DNA of 64,000 nt from Parafannyhessea umbonata (lineage in GTDB: Bacteria; Actinomycetota; Coriobacteriia; Coriobacteriales; Atopobiaceae). The stretch covers positions 62,001 to 126,000 of the forward strand of contig NZ_FOGP01000004.1 in NCBI RefSeq assembly GCF_900111255.1, in the 5' to 3' direction. Position 1 is the first letter of the stretch, and each line of letters starts with the position of its first letter. Below, in pieces: positions 32,875 to 40,559 of the stretch. The translations under genes were made by a program, and so were the position numbers. The notes beneath the pieces are model-generated. The model saw nothing but the letters and a program-made list of their open reading frames with translations, was not told the DNA's origin and did not search any database.

Positions 32875-33636
32875 TTAGCCCTTCTTGTGAGGACGAGGCT
32901 TGCGCTCCTTGCGGACAACGTCAACCTTGACCGACTGAGCGGCCTCCTTGGCAGCCACGCCAGCCTTCACCTTGTCCATAACGCGCTGGGTGACAACTTT
33001 CTGCTGGATGACCTGCCAAACTGCAGACGTGTCGTAATACAGGAGGACGGCAGCGGGAACGCCCCAGCCGAACCAGAGCATCATAACAGCCATGACGACG
33101 CCCATGATAAGCGACTGCTGACGCTGCTCCTCGCTCGTGTTGGCGAAGTTCATGACCATCGGGATAAGGGTCAGAACACCGAAGGCAACATCAAAGAGGA
33201 TGTAGATCCAAGAACCTGCAATACCAAACTGACCAAAGGCAGAGGCCGCGGAGGTAGAAAGCGAGGGAATAATGTTGAGGAAGTGAGCGTCACTGGGAAC
33301 GAAGTCCCTGGCTACCGTGAACAGCGCGAAGAAGACCGGCATCTGTATGAGGATGGGGAGGCAACCACCAAGCGGGTTGAACTTGTTCTCGGAGTAGAAC
33401 TTGCGCATCTCCTCAGCCTGACGCTCGGGGTCATCTGCGTAGCGCTCCTGGATTTCCTTCATCTTGGGCTGCAGCGCCTGCATGCGAGCACTAGAGGCCG
33501 TAGACTTCGTCATGAGGGGCATGACGAGGAGTCGCATGATTACCGTCAGGATGATAATCGCGACGCCCCAGTCGCCAGCGAAGTTGGCGAAGTGCTGAAG
33601 AACATTGGCTAGAAAGTTAATAAACCAATCCCACAT
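32875..33636 (-). CDS. yidC: Membrane protein insertase YidC/OxaA
   Basis: 253 residues, the short Gram-positive form. Membrane segments lie around 25-42, 95-112, 145-168 and 178-205. Conserved points are TVIMRLLVMPLMTKSTAS with the functional Arg in the first helix, GGCLPILIQMPVFFALF, and a basic tail (KERKPRPHKKG) that may touch ribosomes. It inserts membrane proteins with or without SecYEG. ATG follows CCGGAGG. Clustered with yidD, rnpA and rpmH. Confidence 0.95.
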   Translation of the reverse strand: MWDWFINFLANVLQHFANFAGDWGVAIIILTVIMRLLVMPLMTKSTASSARMQALQPKMKEIQERYADDPERQAEEMRKFYSENKFNPLGGCLPILIQMPVFFALFTVARDFVPSDAHFLNIIPSLSTSAASAFGQFGIAGSWIYILFDVAFGVLTLIPMVMNFANTSEEQRQQSLIMGVVMAVMMLWFGWGVPAAVLLYYDTSAVWQVIQQKVVTQRVMDKVKAGVAAKEAAQSVKVDVVRKERKPRPHKKG

Positions 33637-33657
33637 GGTTCCTCCGGGCTATCGGGT

Positions 33658-33867
33658 TTAGGGAACGGGGTCGTACCCACCTTTATGAAAGGGATTGCAA
33701 CGAATGATGCGGCGGAAAGCAAGCCAGGAGCCTTTAAGGGCACCGTGTTTCTCGATAGCCTCCAGAGCGTATTGTGAGCATGTGGGCTCGTAAATGCACG
33801 AAGGTGGAAACAGGGGAGAGAGGTACTTCTTGTAACCCTTTATCAATAAGAGGAGAAAAGAACGCAT
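33658..33867 (-). CDS. yidD: Membrane protein insertion efficiency factor YidD
   Basis: 69 residues with [29 protein letters not shown], the three conserved cysteines and [13 protein letters not shown] at the end, all diagnostic of YidD. It assists membrane protein insertion with YidC. ATG 33867 was preferred to one four codons earlier, whose ribosome site is too close. Normal place between rnpA and yidC. Confidence 0.93.
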   Translation of the reverse strand: MRSFLLLLIKGYKKYLSPLFPPSCIYEPTCSQYALEAIEKHGALKGSWLAFRRIIRCNPFHKGGYDPVP

Positions 33868-33889
33868 TATGGTTCCCATCCCCTCTTAC

Positions 33890-34210
33890 CTAGAGCCCTG
33901 CTCGGCTTTTGATCTGTTTAACTGCGTTCGTAAGGTCTTCAACGCTGGCGTCGCGTGTGTTGCGCGTCGCAAAGAGAATGACCTTCGCTCCGTCGAGCGG
34001 CAGACCATTGGCGCGTGCTGCTTCCCTCAGAACTCGTTTGCATCTGTTGCGATACACCGCGTTGCCAAGTCTCTTAGGCGCAACGAAGGCGACTTTTCCC
34101 AAGCCGCCTTCGTCATCCTTCAAAACTGTAGCGCGGACGAGCCTGTGATTAACCCGCTTTCCGCTGGAGAAGACCTCATCAAACTCCCTTTTGGATTTGA
34201 TGGTCTTCAT
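33890..34210 (-). CDS. rnpA: Ribonuclease P protein component
   Basis: 106 residues. The protein subunit of RNase P, which matures tRNA 5' ends. KREFDEVFSSGKRVNHRLV and the RNR motif in VYRNRCKRVLREAAR, the RNA-contacting helix, are present. ATG 34210 is preceded by AGGAG with a 4-base gap, lying in the 7-base gap and the end of rpmH. No RNase P RNA gene was seen in the window. Confidence 0.95.
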   Translation of the reverse strand: MKTIKSKREFDEVFSSGKRVNHRLVRATVLKDDEGGLGKVAFVAPKRLGNAVYRNRCKRVLREAARANGLPLDGAKVILFATRNTRDASVEDLTNAVKQIKSRAGL

Positions 34211-34217
34211 AAGTCTC

Positions 34218-34352
34218 CTAGACGGTAAGACGCTTGCGGCCCTTTGCGCGACGACGAGAAAGAACGGCGCGGCCAGCCTTGGTTGCCATGCGAGCACGGA
34301 AGCCGTGGGTCTTCGCGCGCTTCCTCTTGTTGGGCTGATATGTACGCTTCAT
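34218..34352 (-). CDS. rpmH: 50S ribosomal protein L34
   Basis: 44 residues, [20 protein letters not shown] at the start and [12 protein letters not shown] at the end, an intact L34. It has GGAGG 7 bases before ATG. First gene of the conserved rpmH-rnpA-yidD-yidC-jag unit running away from the origin. It was found by reading the minus strand, being short enough to be missed by length cut-offs. Confidence 0.97.
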   Translation of the reverse strand: MKRTYQPNKRKRAKTHGFRARMATKAGRAVLSRRRAKGRKRLTV

Positions 34353-34763
34353 GTCTAATCCTCCATGAATTTAGGTCGAACGTAATGCTTCAAGCTCCAA
34401 GATTGTAGTGGTGTTCTGCAAGAAATGTCAATTAATCCAAAGCTAGAAAGCTCAATTCACTGTTTGTCCGCTTTTCTCCACATGCCGTTCCTTTTTCACC
34501 ACCCATTCCACCATTAGAATGACTCATGAATGGATTTGAGAATACTTCCGTCTCAACTGCGGGTTTACAGCGTTTCGATGATAATATCTTTCATCTATTA
34601 GAGAAATTTATTGGCAGGTTATCAACAATGTTTGTTCATGTGTTGAAAACTTTTATTCGGCATTCATTCGGTCTGAATAGTTTTCGACAGCAGATGAACA
34701 AATGTTGAAAAGGCATAATAAAATAGAGTCGAAGGTACCGAGGAAGACGGGGAGGGGGTCAGA
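34353..34763. other. Origin-proximal intergenic region with DnaA boxes (oriC, left part)
   Basis: 411 AT-rich bases between divergent rpmH and the GHKL gene. Four boxes cluster at the right end: TTATCAACA 34619-34627 (+), TGTTGAAAA 34641-34649 (-), TTTTCGACA 34681-34689 (+) and TGTTGAAAA 34703-34711 (-). TTCTCCACA at 34474-34482 is a weaker candidate. The promoters of rpmH and of the GHKL gene must also lie here. Assigned as part of oriC by gene context and box density. Confidence 0.8.
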
Positions 34764-35825
34764 ATGGCCCACGCGTTTTACCCATTTGTAGAGAACGAGG
34801 GCCAGAATTCCTCCATGGAAAGAAACGTTGAAAAGGCCGAGGTGAAACTGGAAGCCAAATATCCAGCACGCATCGCCGTCTATGACGACGCCGCCGCCGC
34901 ACCGCGCGTGGTGGTAGTTGAGCCGAAAGACGTCCGCGACTACCTGGAAGAAATCACCAATACCGTCGTCAGGCTCGAGAAGGAGCAGGGCGGGTCTATC
35001 CCCTTCATGGTCATCAGGGAAGTCGTGGAGAACTTCATCCACGCCTACTTTATCGAGCCTACGATCAGCATTCTCGACGGGGGAGAGACCATTCGCTTCT
35101 CGGACCAGGGTCCGGGCATCAAGGAGAAGGACCGCGCACTGGAGTACGGGACCTCCTCCGCAACCGAGCCCATGAAACAGTTCATACGCGGCGTTGGGTC
35201 GGGACTTCCTTACGCACAACAATATATGGAGGACCGAGGCGGCACCCTTACCATCGCAGACAACATCTCGGGTGGAACCGTCGTTACCCTTTCGACGCTG
35301 GGTGATGAGGAAGACCTCGTAGATGAGCCAGCGTATCCGGGTTCGCCGATACAGGGGCAGCCGAAAGGCTACATACCACGGCAGGGATATTCCCAGGGAT
35401 ACCCGCAGGCCTACCCGCAGCAGACCTATGTGCAAGGGACCTATGGCTATCCACAGTACGGCCAGCAACTGGGAGCCTATCAACCTGCCTACCAGCAGAT
35501 TCAGCAGGGGTATCCCATGGCGCCCGCGGGAGCGATGCCTCAGGGCACACCCTATAGCATGGGAGGCGCGCAACTGCCTATGCAGGCAACGCCCATGCAG
35601 GTTAGTGTCACCAACAGGGGAATGCAGATCCTCTCGTACCTGACCCATCACGAGTCAGTAGGCCCCACCGAGCTCTCAAAGAACTTCGAGGGATCCCAGC
35701 CGACCTGGTCGAGGGAGCTGCGTGCTCTTGAGCAGGCGGGTCTCATCCACAAGAGCAACGGCAGCCAGAAACGCGGGCTAACGCCGGCAGGCAAGGCCTT
35801 TATCTCCCAATTTCCACAGATGTAG
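34764..35825 (+). CDS. GHKL-ATPase / Gln-Tyr-Pro-rich linker / winged-helix protein inside the origin
   Basis: 353 residues, unrecognised as a named family. Residues ~80-180 read as a GHKL ATP-binding domain: N box IREVVENFIHAYF (Asn90), G1 SDQGPGIK (114-120) and G2 RGVGSGLPYAQQY (142-154). Residues ~190-280 are rich in Tyr, Gln, Pro and Gly (SQGYPQAYPQQTYV), probably disordered. Residues ~282-353 form a winged helix (MQILSYLTHHESVGPTELSK, WSRELRALEQAGLIHK). An ATP-dependent DNA-binding regulator is therefore likely. It lies between two sets of DnaA boxes directly before dnaA, so a role in replication or dnaA control is inferred. GGGGAGGGGG precedes ATG. Confidence 0.8.
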   Translation: MAHAFYPFVENEGQNSSMERNVEKAEVKLEAKYPARIAVYDDAAAAPRVVVVEPKDVRDYLEEITNTVVRLEKEQGGSIPFMVIREVVENFIHAYFIEPTISILDGGETIRFSDQGPGIKEKDRALEYGTSSATEPMKQFIRGVGSGLPYAQQYMEDRGGTLTIADNISGGTVVTLSTLGDEEDLVDEPAYPGSPIQGQPKGYIPRQGYSQGYPQAYPQQTYVQGTYGYPQYGQQLGAYQPAYQQIQQGYPMAPAGAMPQGTPYSMGGAQLPMQATPMQVSVTNRGMQILSYLTHHESVGPTELSKNFEGSQPTWSRELRALEQAGLIHKSNGSQKRGLTPAGKAFISQFPQM

Positions 35826-35894
35826 TGCCCTGTAGAAAAGTTTTCATCATATAATGGGTCCACTTTTCAACAATTCTAAGATATACGGGGAAAA
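35826..35894 (+). promoter_or_regulatory. dnaA promoter region with DnaA box
   Basis: 69 bases containing a -10 candidate TATAAT (35850-35855) and TTTTCAACA (35864-35872), a perfect copy of the local DnaA box. The box sits just downstream of the presumed promoter, which fits autoregulation of dnaA. No good -35 was found. Confidence 0.55.
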
Positions 35895-37430
35895 ATGGAC
35901 CAGTCACAGCAATCAGATGCGGACTTCCTCTGGCAGGACGCACTCACGCTCCTGGAGTCAGAGGGGCTTCCAGCGGCGAACGTAGCAATGCTCAAGAGCT
36001 GCGACCCCGTCTCGTTTGACGGGGAGACTCTGATCATCTCGACTAACCTTGGCTTTGCCCAGAGAAAGATTTCGCAGATCACGCCGACCATCGAGGAATG
36101 TCTCGAGAAGGCCGCCTTCCAGCCCGTGACCCTTCAGGTCACGCTGTCTCAGGACAGGACGCCAGTCACTATCGACACTAGGTCATCAATGACGGCAGAG
36201 GAGATCGGTCGCGCGAACAAGGAGTCCCACGAGCACGAGCTTAAGGACTTCTCATCCGCAAGTTGTCGACAGACTGCCGCAGAAGCTCCCACTCCGACCC
36301 CGAAACAAGAGATCAAGAGTTCCTTTGCCTCCGAAATCGTCGACCCAGCAACGTCTAAACTCACCTTTGACCGCTTCGTCGCCGGTGATGAGAACGAGCT
36401 CGCTTACGATGCCGCGAAGCAGGTCGCGAATGGAGAGAACAAGAGTTACAACCCCTTGTTCATATATGGAAAGAGCGGCCTGGGCAAGACACACCTACTT
36501 CGCTCCATCCAGAACTACATCATCCAGAACGACCCCTCGCGGCTTTGCGTCTACCGAACCTCTTCTGAGTTTATGGATGACTACATCAAAGCAATGAACG
36601 ACCCTCAGAAGAGCGCCCGAGATGCCCTGGCGCGCGACTACCAGAACGTCGACGTGCTGATAATCGATGATATCCAGGGCATGAGCAAGGCAGCGGGCAC
36701 CATCGGGTTCTTCTTCGACACCTTCAACTCCCTGGCATCCAGGGGCAAGCAGGTCGTGCTCGCGGCCGACCGCGCACCTTCTCAGCTGGGCATGGGCGAC
36801 AGCAAGTTCGACGAGCGAGAGACGAGCCGCATGGACTCCGGCGTCACCGTCAGCGTTCAGGTGCCGGACTACGAGCTCAAGGTAAAGCTCATCAACAACT
36901 TCTACGCCCGTATGCGCGAGGACGCCGTCACCGAGCACATACCCCATATGGACGCAAACATCTCAGAGGAACTGCTGAGGCTCATGGCCGAGAGGGCAGG
37001 CACCAACATCCGCGTCATCGAGGGCTTCGTCCAAACCTGCCTCATGTCAGCCAGCAACAAGCGTGAGCACGGGCTCGACTTCACGCGAGACGACGTCATT
37101 CGCATAGCACAGGCAAAGTGGCCGAGCGGACAGCGCATCATGAGCATAGAGCAAATCCAGAAGGCCGTGGAAGCGTTCTACGACGTAGCCCACAATGATC
37201 TGGTAGGCTCCAAGCGCAATAAGGAGCTCATGGAGCCTCGTCACGTTGCCATCTGGATGGCGCGAGAGCTTACTGACAACACGCTGGCTGACATCGGGAA
37301 GAAGTTCGGCGGTAGAAGCCACGCAACGGTAAAGCACAGCATCCATTGGGTGGAGGACGCCTCTAAGGAAGACCGCATCTTCCAGAACCGCGTCGAGAGT
37401 CTAAAGGAGAGCATTACCGACAACAGCTAG
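35895..37430 (+). CDS. dnaA: Chromosomal replication initiator protein DnaA
   Basis: 511 residues. Domain I occupies ~1-85, a variable linker follows, and the AAA+ domain starts near 150 with Walker A GKSGLGKT (192-199) and Walker B VLIIDDIQG (about 254). Domain IV at the C-terminus binds DnaA boxes. The signature reads GGRSHATVKHS (472-482), where E. coli has GGRDHTTVLHA: Asp becomes Ser and Thr becomes Ala at positions known to contact bases. Boxes nearby read TTTTC(A/G)ACA rather than TTATCCACA, in line with changed specificity. ATP-DnaA opens the origin and loads DnaB. ATG follows ACGGGGA. Flanked by boxes on both sides. Confidence 0.97.
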   Translation: MDQSQQSDADFLWQDALTLLESEGLPAANVAMLKSCDPVSFDGETLIISTNLGFAQRKISQITPTIEECLEKAAFQPVTLQVTLSQDRTPVTIDTRSSMTAEEIGRANKESHEHELKDFSSASCRQTAAEAPTPTPKQEIKSSFASEIVDPATSKLTFDRFVAGDENELAYDAAKQVANGENKSYNPLFIYGKSGLGKTHLLRSIQNYIIQNDPSRLCVYRTSSEFMDDYIKAMNDPQKSARDALARDYQNVDVLIIDDIQGMSKAAGTIGFFFDTFNSLASRGKQVVLAADRAPSQLGMGDSKFDERETSRMDSGVTVSVQVPDYELKVKLINNFYARMREDAVTEHIPHMDANISEELLRLMAERAGTNIRVIEGFVQTCLMSASNKREHGLDFTRDDVIRIAQAKWPSGQRIMSIEQIQKAVEAFYDVAHNDLVGSKRNKELMEPRHVAIWMARELTDNTLADIGKKFGGRSHATVKHSIHWVEDASKEDRIFQNRVESLKESITDNS

Positions 37431-37670
37431 TGTTGAATGGCTTGTCGAAAACCTGTCGAGCCTGTAAGAAAAGTCACCGAGGAATGTAGACAATAGTTTT
37501 CGACAAGAATTTGGTAGAAAAGTGGCTCGGAGTTTTAAGACGAAATCGTTTCTCAGATACCTCAATCTACCAGCAGTTTTAGAAAGCTTTGAACATTTCA
37601 ACACCGGCTATTATTACTACTACTCTTTAATTTAAATATAAGTACTAATAATAGGAGGCCAAGGAGCACC
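37431..37670. other. oriC unwinding region between dnaA and dnaN
   Basis: Boxes: TGTCGAAAA 37443-37451 (-), TTTTCGACA 37497-37505 (+) and ATTTCAACA 37595-37603 (+); TGTTGAATG at 37431 is weak. The last box is followed by CCGG (37604-37607) and then by a run whose lower strand, read 3' to 5', is GAT-AAT-AAT-GAT-GAT-GAG (37608-37625). These are six DnaA-trios. A TTTAATTTAAATATAAG AT-rich tract follows. Box, GC tract, trios and AT tract in this order form the basal unwinding module described in Bacillus. The dnaN ribosome site lies at the right end. Confidence 0.85.
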
Positions 37671-38774
37671 ATGAAGTTCACCGTCAGTCAGTCGTCTCTT
37701 GCCCAAGCCCTCTCTGTAGTCTCAAAGGGAATGGCATCCAACTCCACGCTTCCCGTCCTCTCGGGCATCTATATCAAGGCGGAAGAGGGGACGCTTGAGT
37801 TTCAGACCACGAACCTAACCATCTCCATTCGCCACAAGATCGCGGCAAACGTTGAGGAGCCCGGCACCACCGTCGTCTCTGGCAAGATTCTTGCCAACAT
37901 CGTCAAGACGCTACCTGACGCCGCGGTCGAGTTCGAGGGAGGAGAGAGAGTCGTTTCCATCAGCTGTGACAAGTCCTCCTTTAGGCTCAACACTCTCGAT
38001 CCCGTGGACTTCCCCGAGTTCCCCCAGTTCGCCCTCGATCAGACCATCGAGCTTCCCTCGGAGCTTTTGAGCGAAATGGTCGACAAGGTCTATAAGGTCA
38101 CCTCTAAGGACACCTCGCGCCCCATCCTCTCTGGCATTCTGCTGAACGTCGAGGAGAACACAATTCGCCTCGTCGCGACTGACTCGTACCGTCTTGCGGT
38201 GTGCGATTCCAACGTCGAGACTTCGACGCTGGAGAGTGCCTTCCAGACCATCGTTCCGGGCAACACCTTCCACGACGTGCTCACGCTCCCATCGATGACC
38301 GAGAAGGTGCTCATTGGCACTACGGCAAGCCAAGTCGTGTTCGTGTTCGGCAATACCACCTACATCTCGCGCAAGATTGACGGGCAGTTCCCCAACTACA
38401 GACAGCTCCTTCCACCTAGCTGCAACACCTCGGTGAAGATTAACATCCCGCAGTTCAACGCCGCTCTCAAGCGCGTTTCGGTCATCGCTCTGACCAACCC
38501 CTCCGTCAGGTTCGACATCGATCCTGACGGAAAGGTGATGAAGCTCTCCGCGAGCTCGCCTGACCAGGGCGAGTCGACGGAACTTCTGCCCGTCGAGGTC
38601 GAGGGTGACGGCATGTCGATCGCACTGAACTACCACTACGTCTTTGACTGCGTCAACGCGGCGTCCGACGAGAAGGAGATTACCCTCGAGTTGCAGAGTA
38701 CGATGCAGCCGGGCATCTTCAAGTCCTACTCCAAGATCAACTACCTCTACCTTCTCATGCCCGTCAGGATGTAG
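37671..38774 (+). CDS. dnaN: DNA polymerase III beta sliding clamp
   Basis: 367 residues, the normal clamp length. It starts MKFTVSQSSLAQALSVVSKG and shows the three-domain pattern: TLPVLSGIYIKAEEGTLEFQTTN, SRPILSGILLNVEENTIRLVATDSYRLA and the C-terminal LLMPVRM. The clamp encircles DNA and tethers polymerase III and other replication and repair proteins. ATG follows AAGGAG with a 4-base gap. recF follows with only one base between the genes. Confidence 0.97.
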   Translation: MKFTVSQSSLAQALSVVSKGMASNSTLPVLSGIYIKAEEGTLEFQTTNLTISIRHKIAANVEEPGTTVVSGKILANIVKTLPDAAVEFEGGERVVSISCDKSSFRLNTLDPVDFPEFPQFALDQTIELPSELLSEMVDKVYKVTSKDTSRPILSGILLNVEENTIRLVATDSYRLAVCDSNVETSTLESAFQTIVPGNTFHDVLTLPSMTEKVLIGTTASQVVFVFGNTTYISRKIDGQFPNYRQLLPPSCNTSVKINIPQFNAALKRVSVIALTNPSVRFDIDPDGKVMKLSASSPDQGESTELLPVEVEGDGMSIALNYHYVFDCVNAASDEKEITLELQSTMQPGIFKSYSKINYLYLLMPVRM

Positions 38775-38775
38775 C

Positions 38776-39864
38776 GTGGGGCTGCTGGTTCGGAGCCTCG
38801 TCCTTCGCAATTGGCGAAACTTCGAGGAGAAGAGCATAGACTTCTCGGACGGAATGACCATCCTCTGTGGGCACAATGCCGTTGGGAAGACAAATACGGT
38901 CGAAGCCCTGCAGATTCTTACTGCGGGGTTTTCCTTCCGCAAGCCGAAGCCGTCGCAACTTATCCGCGAGGATGCCGCGTCAGCGAAAATCTCGGCGCGC
39001 CTCGAGGGGGACGGACGTGTCATTGACGTTGCATGCGAGGTCGACTCGAAACGCCGCCACTTTATGAGAAATGGGAAGAAATGCACTTCTCAGGATCTTC
39101 CCGAATCTCTGATGTCGGTGCTCTTCAATCCTGACGACCTCTCCTTCGTCAAAAGAGGTGCGTCGTATCGCCGCGATGAGCTCGATGGCTTTGGTCGTCA
39201 GGCGAATCGCGGCTACGGGAAGGTCTTCTCGGCGTATCAGAGGTCCGTCGAGCAGAGGAATCGCCTGTTGAAAGAGGACTGTCCCGACCTCGCGCTGCTG
39301 GACGCTTGGGATGCCTCGGTCGCCTTGGGAGGTGCCGCCCTCCTTGTGGCGCGCTATCGCCTGTTCGAGAGGCTTCGCACTCATCTGCGTGCCATATACC
39401 AAGAGATATCCGAGGGCGAGCAGGTCGATTGCACCTATGAGTCGTCGCTTGGGATAGACCTTGCGGGACGCGGCCGCGACGAGGTCTGCGAAGCATTCGC
39501 TGCAAAGCTCTGCGAGATGCGCTCGGCCGAGCTGCGAAGGCAGCAGACGCTTGTGGGTCCGCAGCGCGATGACCTCGCGTTTACCATTAATGGGCGCGAC
39601 GCTCGCGCCTTTGGCTCGCAGGGACAGCAGCGCTCCATTGTTCTTGCGTGGAAGATGGCCGAGGTGGAGCTCTCGCGCGAGCTCTCCGGGGAAACGCCCC
39701 TGCTCCTGCTGGATGACGTTATGAGCGAGCTCGACGAGGGCAGGCGCGGCGCCATGACCAGGTTCGTCCAGGGCAGCATCCAGACGGTCGTCACCACGAC
39801 CAACCTTGGGTACTTCCCGCAGGAGCTTCTTGACGCAGCTAAGACGGTGATCATGGATGAATAG
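38776..39864 (+). CDS. recF: DNA replication and repair protein RecF
   Basis: 362 residues from GTG 38776, one base past the dnaN stop; the longer open frame overlaps dnaN and is rejected. SMC-like ATPase with LRNWRNFEE, Walker A GHNAVGKTNTVEAL, signature FGSQGQQRSIVLAWKMAE and Walker B PLLLLDDVMSELDEGR. It helps load RecA at gapped DNA with RecOR. Translational coupling with both neighbours is likely; its end overlaps the next gene by 8 bases. Confidence 0.95.
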   Translation: MGLLVRSLVLRNWRNFEEKSIDFSDGMTILCGHNAVGKTNTVEALQILTAGFSFRKPKPSQLIREDAASAKISARLEGDGRVIDVACEVDSKRRHFMRNGKKCTSQDLPESLMSVLFNPDDLSFVKRGASYRRDELDGFGRQANRGYGKVFSAYQRSVEQRNRLLKEDCPDLALLDAWDASVALGGAALLVARYRLFERLRTHLRAIYQEISEGEQVDCTYESSLGIDLAGRGRDEVCEAFAAKLCEMRSAELRRQQTLVGPQRDDLAFTINGRDARAFGSQGQQRSIVLAWKMAEVELSRELSGETPLLLLDDVMSELDEGRRGAMTRFVQGSIQTVVTTTNLGYFPQELLDAAKTVIMDE

Positions 39865-40429
39865 CTATGACAACCTGGGGGAGCTTTTTGACGGCCGCGA
39901 TGACAACTCCTCGTCGCTCTCCGACGCGCTCTCCAGCATGCTTGGCAAGGACCTACGCACCCATATGAGTGCCAACCAAAAGGCTGCCGCCACCTGGTAT
40001 GGCGCCAACGGCGATGTGGAGCGCGAGCACACGACGGGTGTCTTCCTGAAGAAGCCCCGCGTCCGCGGGGCGGCGCCCATTTTGGGCGTCTACGTAGACT
40101 CTCACTCGCGCATGACTGACTTCACCGTCAATCGAGAGATCTATCTCTCGCGCATGTATGCTGCTGGCCTCGAGCTCTCTGGCATCGAGTTCATCCTCAA
40201 CAAGCGCAAGCCCGCAGAGGCGAAGTCCTCATTGGGGCGCGAGACCTCGCCGTCTGCAAGGAAGGTGGCACCTCTTCCTGAGCTGAGCGACGAGGAAAAG
40301 GAAACGATCGAGGAGGAGTGCTCCGTTCTGGAGGAGCCGCTTCGCTCGAAGGTGGCGAGAGCGATGGAATTCTCTCTTAGAAGAGAAAAGTCCAAAAAGT
40401 CGCAAAATGGCGAGAAGGGCGAAATTTAG
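39857..40429 (+). CDS. dciA: DUF721 protein, DciA-like replicative helicase loader
   Basis: 190 residues, overlapping recF by 8 bases. The N-terminal half has the DUF721 core: SLSDALSSMLGKDLRTH..., then ATWYGANGDVEREHTTGVFL, ILGVYVDSHSRMTDFTVNRE and SRMYAAGLELSGIEFIL. The tail (~120-190) is charged and probably disordered. DciA proteins interact with DnaB in bacteria lacking DnaC/DnaI, and a recF-DUF721-gyrB order is usual in Actinobacteria. No dnaC or dnaI-like gene is seen near dnaB here. Assignment rests on context and the short motifs. Confidence 0.75.
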   Translation: MNSYDNLGELFDGRDDNSSSLSDALSSMLGKDLRTHMSANQKAAATWYGANGDVEREHTTGVFLKKPRVRGAAPILGVYVDSHSRMTDFTVNREIYLSRMYAAGLELSGIEFILNKRKPAEAKSSLGRETSPSARKVAPLPELSDEEKETIEEECSVLEEPLRSKVARAMEFSLRREKSKKSQNGEKGEI

Positions 40430-40559
40430 CGTCCTGAGGCCCTCTGACGAGAATCAGCCACGTTATTTAGACCCTTTTTTTGCAAAGGCCCGCGGTTTTC
40501 TACAGAGTATGAAGTAAAATTGCTCCGTCTCTTTGCTATGAGATAGAGAGGAAAATCGC

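Noticed and set aside
34526-34708. 60-codon plus-strand frame in the origin region
   Set aside because: It overlaps four DnaA boxes and lacks a ribosome site; origin DNA explains it.
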